Of a stretch of 51,197 nt of DNA, positions 45,563 to 51,197 are shown one piece after another; the stretch's first letter is position 1, and the number at the start of each line of letters is the position of its first letter. The notes under the pieces were generated by a model. The model saw only the letters and a program-made list of their open reading frames with translations. It had not been told where the DNA came from and ran no database searches. Source of the DNA: Bisporella sp. PMI_857 (taxonomy: Eukaryota > Ascomycota > Leotiomycetes > Helotiales > Helotiaceae); assembly GCA_021307315.1 (NCBI GenBank), contig JAJSPD010000149.1, positions 1-51,197 of the forward strand, given 5' to 3'. A program made the position numbers and the translations under genes.

Positions 45563-47830
45563 ATGGGAGAGAAGGATATTCCGGTTGTATCGGCCGCGGT
45601 CGCGGAACCAATGGCCACTAAAACACAGCCTCGGAAGAGCACCTGGAAGGGATGGCTGTGGGACACTGCTGATGTTTCGCAAGAAGAAAGGAGATTTCTT
45701 CTAAAGGCTCGCTATTGTCCTATAAATTCGTAGTCAAGCACCTGTTTGCTGACCCACCTTCTATAGTTAGACCTCACGCTCTTGACATTTGGAACGCTTG
45801 GGATGTTAATAAAATGGGCAAGTTTCTCCCTCCCATCCTGCTCACCAATTACTGACCGCTGGGTAGATCGACACCTCCAATATCACGAATGCATTCGTCT
45901 CAGGGATGAAAGAAGACCTCAACCTTTACGGAAATGAGTACAACTGGATTGTTGTGTCATGGACTGTTGGCTATATTATTGGACAGTGGGTATGCTTCTT
46001 CTCAAACCTCGTAGTTCGCAAAACGTACTAATGCAAGCTTAATACAGCCATCAAACTTCATCTTGACTCGAGTCCCAGCCCATAGTAAGACCCTTTTTAG
46101 CAGCCCCTGTCAAAGTGATGGAGACTAAACTGATGTCTGTTTAGTTTGGATCCCATTTCTTGAACTAGGGTGGACAGTTTTTACGTTCGCTCTCGCAGGT
46201 GCGAAGTCCTATGAGGCTTTACTTGGTATCCGATTTGTGGTCGGCTTGTTCGAAGCGGGTTACTGGCCCGCTCTCTACTATATCCTTGGTAGCTGGTACA
46301 ACAAACGTAAGTTATTTTTCCCTGTCATTTGACTGGCCATAAAAAAGCTATTACTAAGTACTCAAATGATGAACAGGTGAGCTTGGGAAGCGCAATGGTA
46401 TCCTCCAATCTGCAGTATCGATCGCTCCAATCTTCAGTGGCTTCTTGCAAGCAGGCATATACAATTCCCTCAATGGCCACGCCGGCCTGCCTGGCTGGAG
46501 ATGGCTTTTCAGTAAGACTCTATCGCGCAGTTACTTTCTCATAACTTGACATTGATTTTAAAATAGTTATCAACGGTATCATCTCGCTTCCAGTGGCTGT
46601 TGTCGCCTTCTTTTTCTTACCCGACACACCCAACACCGCAAAGCCTACGTGGGTATTCACGGCGCGAGTATGTGTATCAAATTCTTGTTTAAATATAACA
46701 TCAGTATCTGACGTGGCATTTAGGATATCGAAATAGCCAAGGAAAGAATGGCACTAGCTGGCCGGGCTGCGGAAGGCAAGCCTTATACCTTCAAGGGAAT
46801 CCTCGGGTATTTGACGAGCTGGAAAACACTTCTCTTTACCCTTATCTTCAGTAACTACCTCTGCGATCTCACAAAACAATGTGCCATGTTTGCTAACCTT
46901 GATAGTGATGCAACCATTTACTTTCCAGCCATCAACTTCATTTGTCTTCTGGCTCAAAGCACACAACAAAGCGGGCAAACCCCTAGTCTACACAGTTGCG
47001 CAAATCGTAAGCTCCACTCCCCTACAAATGGCTATTACTAAACACTCGTTTTCCTGATATAGAACGAATACCCAACAATCGGTAACGCCTTCAACGCCGC
47101 CTACTCCCTACTCACAGTCTGGATCTCTGACGGCCCACTCAAAGGGCGGCGCTGGCCTACTATAATCTTCGGAAACCTGGTATCAATCGTAATTTTTACC
47201 CTGTTGGCTGTAACGCCGGTGTTCGGACCGTTCTCCCATCGTGCACCGCTTTATATAGTGTGTCAGATTGGGGGGACAGCTGTTCCGTTGACTATGGCGT
47301 AAGTTCTTCATTTTATTAAGCTTTGAGGCGTCGTGGGAAGATGCTGAAGATGGTATTTAATAGATGGATGTCGGAGTTGCTCTCTGATAACGCTGAGCAA
47401 CGTGCGTTTACTGCTGCGGCGATGAATACTCTGCAATGCAAGTCCTTCTCCTGCGTTCTCCCTTGGCCAGATTACACGCTAACAGCCGGCGCAGATACAT
47501 TTTTAGCATGGGTTCCACTAGTCTGGTTCCAACAAGTTCACCAGCCTAACGGTAAGCAATATTCCTTCGTTATCATGTTAAAGACCGCTATACTGACTGC
47601 GATGGCTAGTCACTCCTGGAAATAGAGGCGCCGCAGTGGTCGCAGGGCTTACTGTAATTGTATTTACAATCATTGCCGTGCTCGCTCACAGGGAGAAGAT
47701 CCAGAAGAAGAGGAACGGTGAACTTGGAGCTAATGTCGCTTTGCCGGATTCCTCAAATACTAGTATTAGGGATCAAAAGAAGAGGACATCGTTGAAGGAT
47801 GTGGAAGATATTGCGCCTGAGATTAATTAA
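45563..47830 (+). CDS. MFS anion:cation symporter (pantothenate/allantoate transporter-like)
   Basis: Thirteen exons: 45563-45706, 45767-45817, 45867-45989, 46048-46084, 46145-46306, 46377-46511, 46567-46667, 46724-46850, 46906-47006, 47063-47298, 47364-47437, 47495-47551 and 47610-47830. The product is 522 residues. The line matches the Dal5/FEN2/Liz1 family: [20 protein letters not shown], then [99 protein letters not shown] and [19 protein letters not shown]. Twelve membrane helices are expected at the plasma membrane. The substrate could be pantothenate or a related organic anion, which is not determinable here. Introns 1, 2 and 11 need GC donors (GCTCGC, GCAAGT, GCAAGT), while the others are GT-AG. 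Intron 11 is 57 bp and in frame, so retention would add 19 residues. Confidence 0.9.
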
Positions 47831-50800
47831 TAGAAGCGCAAGCTCAGCCTACGCTATTCTATCGCAAGCTATAGAAACTGGTAGGAATTTAGAATTCAAT
47901 GCCGAGATAAATACTTTTGCCTTTATAAATTTAGAATAATTAATGCAAGTAGTTGTACTTAGCTTGTGTGCTGAGACTAGAGTGCTCACCTGGAGCTCTA
48001 AAACCGCGGAAAATTCAGTAGGTGTTGAGTTAATTATTATAGGAAAAGCTTATTTATATGATCCAACCCACGAAGATCCTATATAAGTAGAGAATTTTCC
48101 GTAGCCATAGGAGCCTCGTGCTCAACTCAAAATAGTATTCTCTTACTTAGTTATCGGGATCTATTCTCGTATGCGTGATATACCAGCCTCTCTCCAGATC
48201 AACATACTTCGGACTAGATCTTCTATTCGACCCTATACTCTCGGAGTCTAGCTAGAACCGTATCATTCACACTAGCCTTTTCGGATCCAACTTGATCATT
48301 TTTTTTACTAGCACTTCAAAGCCTCTTTTTAAGAGTTTTATAGCATACAGCTCACCACTCTTTTACAATTTTTATTACTAAGCGGCACCGAACTAGCGAT
48401 GTTAGCGTTTCAAAAATATACCGCCGAGAAGTACAACCCAACGCCGCTAGAGATATAGTAGTGCGAGATGAATACACACGTTAGTTAGGAAAGGCTAAGC
48501 CGGATGTGTAAGTGACTATTATAGTAAACTTCTTGTCTGCTCTTAAAAGCTTATCTTAATGCGTCTTTGTATTATAGTATAATTTATTATTATAAAACTA
48601 CATTCGACCATTCCGTGCCAAACAACGACATCGATCTAAAAGTCCTGCAGATTAGCATTTTTGAATCGGAAATAATAGGGTGATATATGCAAACGAGAAT
48701 AGCTGTTTTCGAATCAACCTTGCGGATCATACTAAGGAAAAGATGCTTGCTCTGCCGAGATGCCGTCAAAAAGGAAAGGTATGACGCATCGGAGGAGTGT
48801 CAATGATGGAGTGAATGCTAGGGATGAGAGGGTTGGTGTAAGGAGAGATGGGAAAGAAAATGTGAACAAGATACGATAGGATAGGCCTAAGGATCGGAAC
48901 ATAGATTCTGGCTACTTGTGAGATCCGCCTTTGGCTTTCCCGCAACAGATTGTTCCCTCATATCGTCCATTGAGCCGCAGTAAGTGAAGTCCTATACGCT
49001 ATAATCTTGTCTTCACATCCAGCCGGTGAGGCTGACCACAGTCTCGGTGCGGTTTCTGGTCGGTCCCTTGTTAACATGTCCGATATATTCTAGAGATGGA
49101 CAACTCATGAAAGGGGATACATCGACTATGGAGACAAGTTTGTGTTTGTTAAAAGAATCCTTGCTCCTAATTAGAATGATAAAAGCATTATTGACCTATA
49201 TTATTACTCATCTCTCAACATGAGGAGGCTACAGAATGAGCCAGACTGCTTAAACTTCACCGCAAGGGAATGCTAATTCCAGTACCCAAGGTGCTAACTG
49301 CATATGAATGAAAGGGGTCATTCATCCCCGAAACAGAATGCATCGATGGCATCTTAATGCAAGACCTGGTACCTGAGGAGCAGGCAGAGGTGATGCCCCA
49401 AATTCGCCTCTACCTTCAATGCCACACCGACTCCAGCCAGACAAGGTATGTGGGCCTTTTAGCATTATCCGCTCACCTCAAGCAGTTGTCTCTCGTTCTA
49501 ATAGTTGCAAATCATGGCCTCAGGCGAATATATCCACATCCAATTTGGTAGTTAGCTGCAGTCGCTAGGTTCAGATAACTGATAGCATCGAGCCATTTTC
49601 TTAGATCTCGATTGGAGCTAGGCACGAAGGTAAACGCCAAGACGGATTCCATTGAAGCACACTTCTGTGAAGTCTATAAGAATCTTACTAGGCTTTGAGC
49701 GAGGCTCACTCAATTCTCTCTGTGATTTATATTTTTTAGTTGCCGAAAAGTTAGAATAGGGCATAGAAATCTGATTGTAGTAGTAGCTAATAGAATCATT
49801 ATTTAGAGGGTTGAAATAGAGGAGCTAACGCCAAGACCGACTAAGCCAAATCTGGCCAACAAGCTTGGCAGTTTCACATAATCCTCTGATTCTACGAAAT
49901 AATCCTTTGATTCTAAGCCTTGTTAAATAACCAAGAATGAACACGAGATTATCTTTAATTCTAAGCCCTCTTAAACAGCCAAGTACAGGGTATAAAAATA
50001 GATTTTACGTTTGATTTATCGATGCCAAATGTCACGAAAGCCTAATCCTTTGGCCTGGTAAGGCGGCTAGTAAGGTGGTTCTATTACGAGAATACTAAAC
50101 TAAGGAGGAAAGCAATTGTTGTGCGCGATCATGATAGAAATGAGGGGTCGCCAAGCCCATCTAGGTCACATGATCATGATCGTGACACCAAATATATATC
50201 TATATATCTATACGAAGCTCTGGCCCAAAAGTATTGATACGCGCTAGCAGGGGCAAGTCAAAAGTAGCTTAGAAGGTAGGCTAGCCGGGCAACCACGAGA
50301 AGCCTATAAGTAAGAATGGTGGAAATCTTACGGGCAGATAACTTAGCGGTTACACGCTATAATTTAGCGAATAAGCCCTGTAATAATCACTAAAGTAAAG
50401 AAGTCTGCAGTATTATTATTATTATTATTCCTTTTAACGTGCTGTATCAGTCGAGGACTATGTAACACGGCTAGGCCCCCAGGCCTGGCTCTCAGGCAGG
50501 CCCTTCTCGTGAGCTTCGCAATCCTAATAACAGTAACAAATACTGTGGTCCTATATGCTATGTCCGAGAGTAAAAAGAAAGACGCAGGAGCACAAGTACC
50601 CTACAAGGACTGTACTAGCCAATATTAATAGACTAGTAGCCTTAACACACTTCTTCCAAAAACCTCTCATATATACCAGTGAATGTTGGGGATCGAGTCC
50701 CTGTATATAACCAAAGCATTCTCTTCCTTTTCATTTGACCCTCAGAACCACTTCTAAACTTTTCTCTTCTTCTGCAAATACCCCTTCCTTCTTGCCGGCC

Positions 50801-50968
50801 CTGCTGTTTCCTTCCCAAGGCTTATTCTCGTCGTTTTCTTAGTAGTCAACACCGGTCATGGCTCGTACTAGGTGCCCAGAGGTTAGTCCCCCTTGGCGAA
50901 GGGCATGGAAACCGTAAAATGGTAGATAGATACAGTCGCAAAGAATTGCTTCGAGGTCGAATTGAGGC
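47831..50968. other. Long right-hand region without recognised intact genes
   Basis: About 3.1 kb. Degenerate direct repeats built on GATTCTAAGCC occur at about 49880-49985. A TAT microsatellite of about seven units lies at 50412-50430. A TGTAACACGG... stretch near 50461 looks LTR-like but has no matched end. CT-rich DNA at 50700-50850 before ATG 50859 (MARTRCPE/GTTAGT) could be a promoter and first exon, but no second exon is convincing. Confidence 0.4.
50412..50430. repeat. (TAT)n microsatellite
   Basis: An uninterrupted run of TAT/ATT triplets, about six to seven units, in non-coding DNA. Confidence 0.9.
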
Positions 50969-51197
50969 TCAAAATAAAAGTGGGTCGAGTGAAAAAATTT
51001 TCATGCTCCAGAGGGTATTCGACTGACTGTCGCCCTGCCAGCGCGCAGGTAACTGAACGGCGAGTACTGTAGAATAGGTTTTGCTATATACAGCTGTATA
51101 GTCTTTGATTCGAGCTGAAAGGGCCTCTGTTTCGAGTGTTGTTGCGTTGTACCGTGCGTTCTCGACTCCAGCTTGAATTGACTCAATCTCGGCTCTC
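50969..51197 (-). CDS. Partial reading frame at the window edge, unknown protein
   Basis: On the minus strand a frame open from the window edge to TGA at 50971-50969 gives 75 residues. It contains the amphipathic, coiled-coil-like line RAEIESIQAGVENARYNATT, then LETEALSARIKDYTAVYSKT. Composition looks protein-like rather than random. It would be the C-terminal part of a gene or element gag protein that lies outside the window. No family recognised. Confidence 0.35.
   Translation of the reverse strand, partial: RAEIESIQAGVENARYNATTLETEALSARIKDYTAVYSKTYSTVLAVQLPARWQGDSQSNTLWSMKIFSLDPLLF

Noticed and set aside
48360..48560. Possible gag-like sequence (QKYTAEKYNPTP)
   Set aside because: Too short and broken by adjacent stops to distinguish from chance.
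50686..50702. GGGGATCGAGTCCC resembling a tRNA T-arm
   Set aside because: No acceptor or D-arm pairing in the 72 bases before it.
50859..50882. MARTRCPE first exon with GTTAGT donor
   Set aside because: Promoter-like upstream DNA, but no credible second exon inside the window; recorded only as a possibility.

Overview
The window looks like nuclear DNA of a filamentous ascomycete (Pezizomycotina; Leotiomycetes-like, but this class guess is weak). Genes carry many short introns of about 50-65 bp with GT/GC donors and CTRAC-type branch sites. Several families present are typical of these fungi: Rhodopsin_fungal (PTH11-like) membrane proteins, Helo-like/ankyrin proteins, HET remnants, OTT_1508-type deaminases and TAM-type methyltransferases. 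Transposon copies carry stop codons mostly where CAA/CAG codons would be expected, as RIP-like C-to-T mutation produces. I found no tRNA, rRNA or CRISPR.

Layout. 1-2.1 kb: decayed minus-strand Ty3/Gypsy element abutting a 5'-truncated, frameshifted LRR-like pseudogene (2.15-3.4 kb). 4.1-5.5 kb: PrpF-family isomerase (+). 7.0-7.4 kb: small secreted bacterial-type SH3 protein (-). 10.9-12.1 kb: seven-helix Rhodopsin_fungal protein (-). 15.2-16.6 kb: cysteine-rich, Ser/Thr-rich GPI-anchored wall protein (-). 17.7-18.1 kb: decayed coding remnant (-). 18.7-22.2 kb: Helo-like plus ankyrin protein (-). 23.7-25.2 kb: nine-exon SAM methyltransferase (+). 25.6-26.6 kb: F-box-like pseudogene (-). 27.6-27.8 kb: HET-domain tail (-). 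28.7-29.5 kb: 826-bp foldback element with a 9-bp target duplication. 30.1-30.9 kb: C2H2 zinc-finger gene broken by one in-frame TGA (-). It is divergent from an OTT_1508-like deaminase (+, 31.3-32.7 kb), which is followed by a dynamin-like GTPase (+, 33.4-35.8 kb). 36.5-37.4 kb: coding-like stretch in three frames. 38.7-39.1 kb: possible LTR. 39.34-44.16 kb: 4.8-kb MULE DNA transposon with 70-bp terminal repeats, 9-bp target duplication, decayed transposase and an inserted solo LTR. 44.17-44.51 kb: small MITE next to it with an 8-bp target duplication. 45.6-47.8 kb: thirteen-exon MFS anion:cation symporter (+). After 47.8 kb the DNA is mostly non-coding, with a partial reading frame running off the right edge.

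The intact genes do not form one pathway. The transporter, PrpF enzyme, receptor-like protein, secreted SH3 protein and GPI protein are ordinary accessory-chromatin genes. The Helo/ankyrin protein, HET tail, deaminase and dynamin resemble families linked to fungal self/non-self recognition or defence, but a joint function is only inference. The best-supported oddities are the transposon nest with overlapping target duplications, the cluster of GC-AG introns in the transporter (with one more in the dynamin), and the single-stop zinc-finger gene sharing a repeat-bearing divergent promoter with the deaminase.
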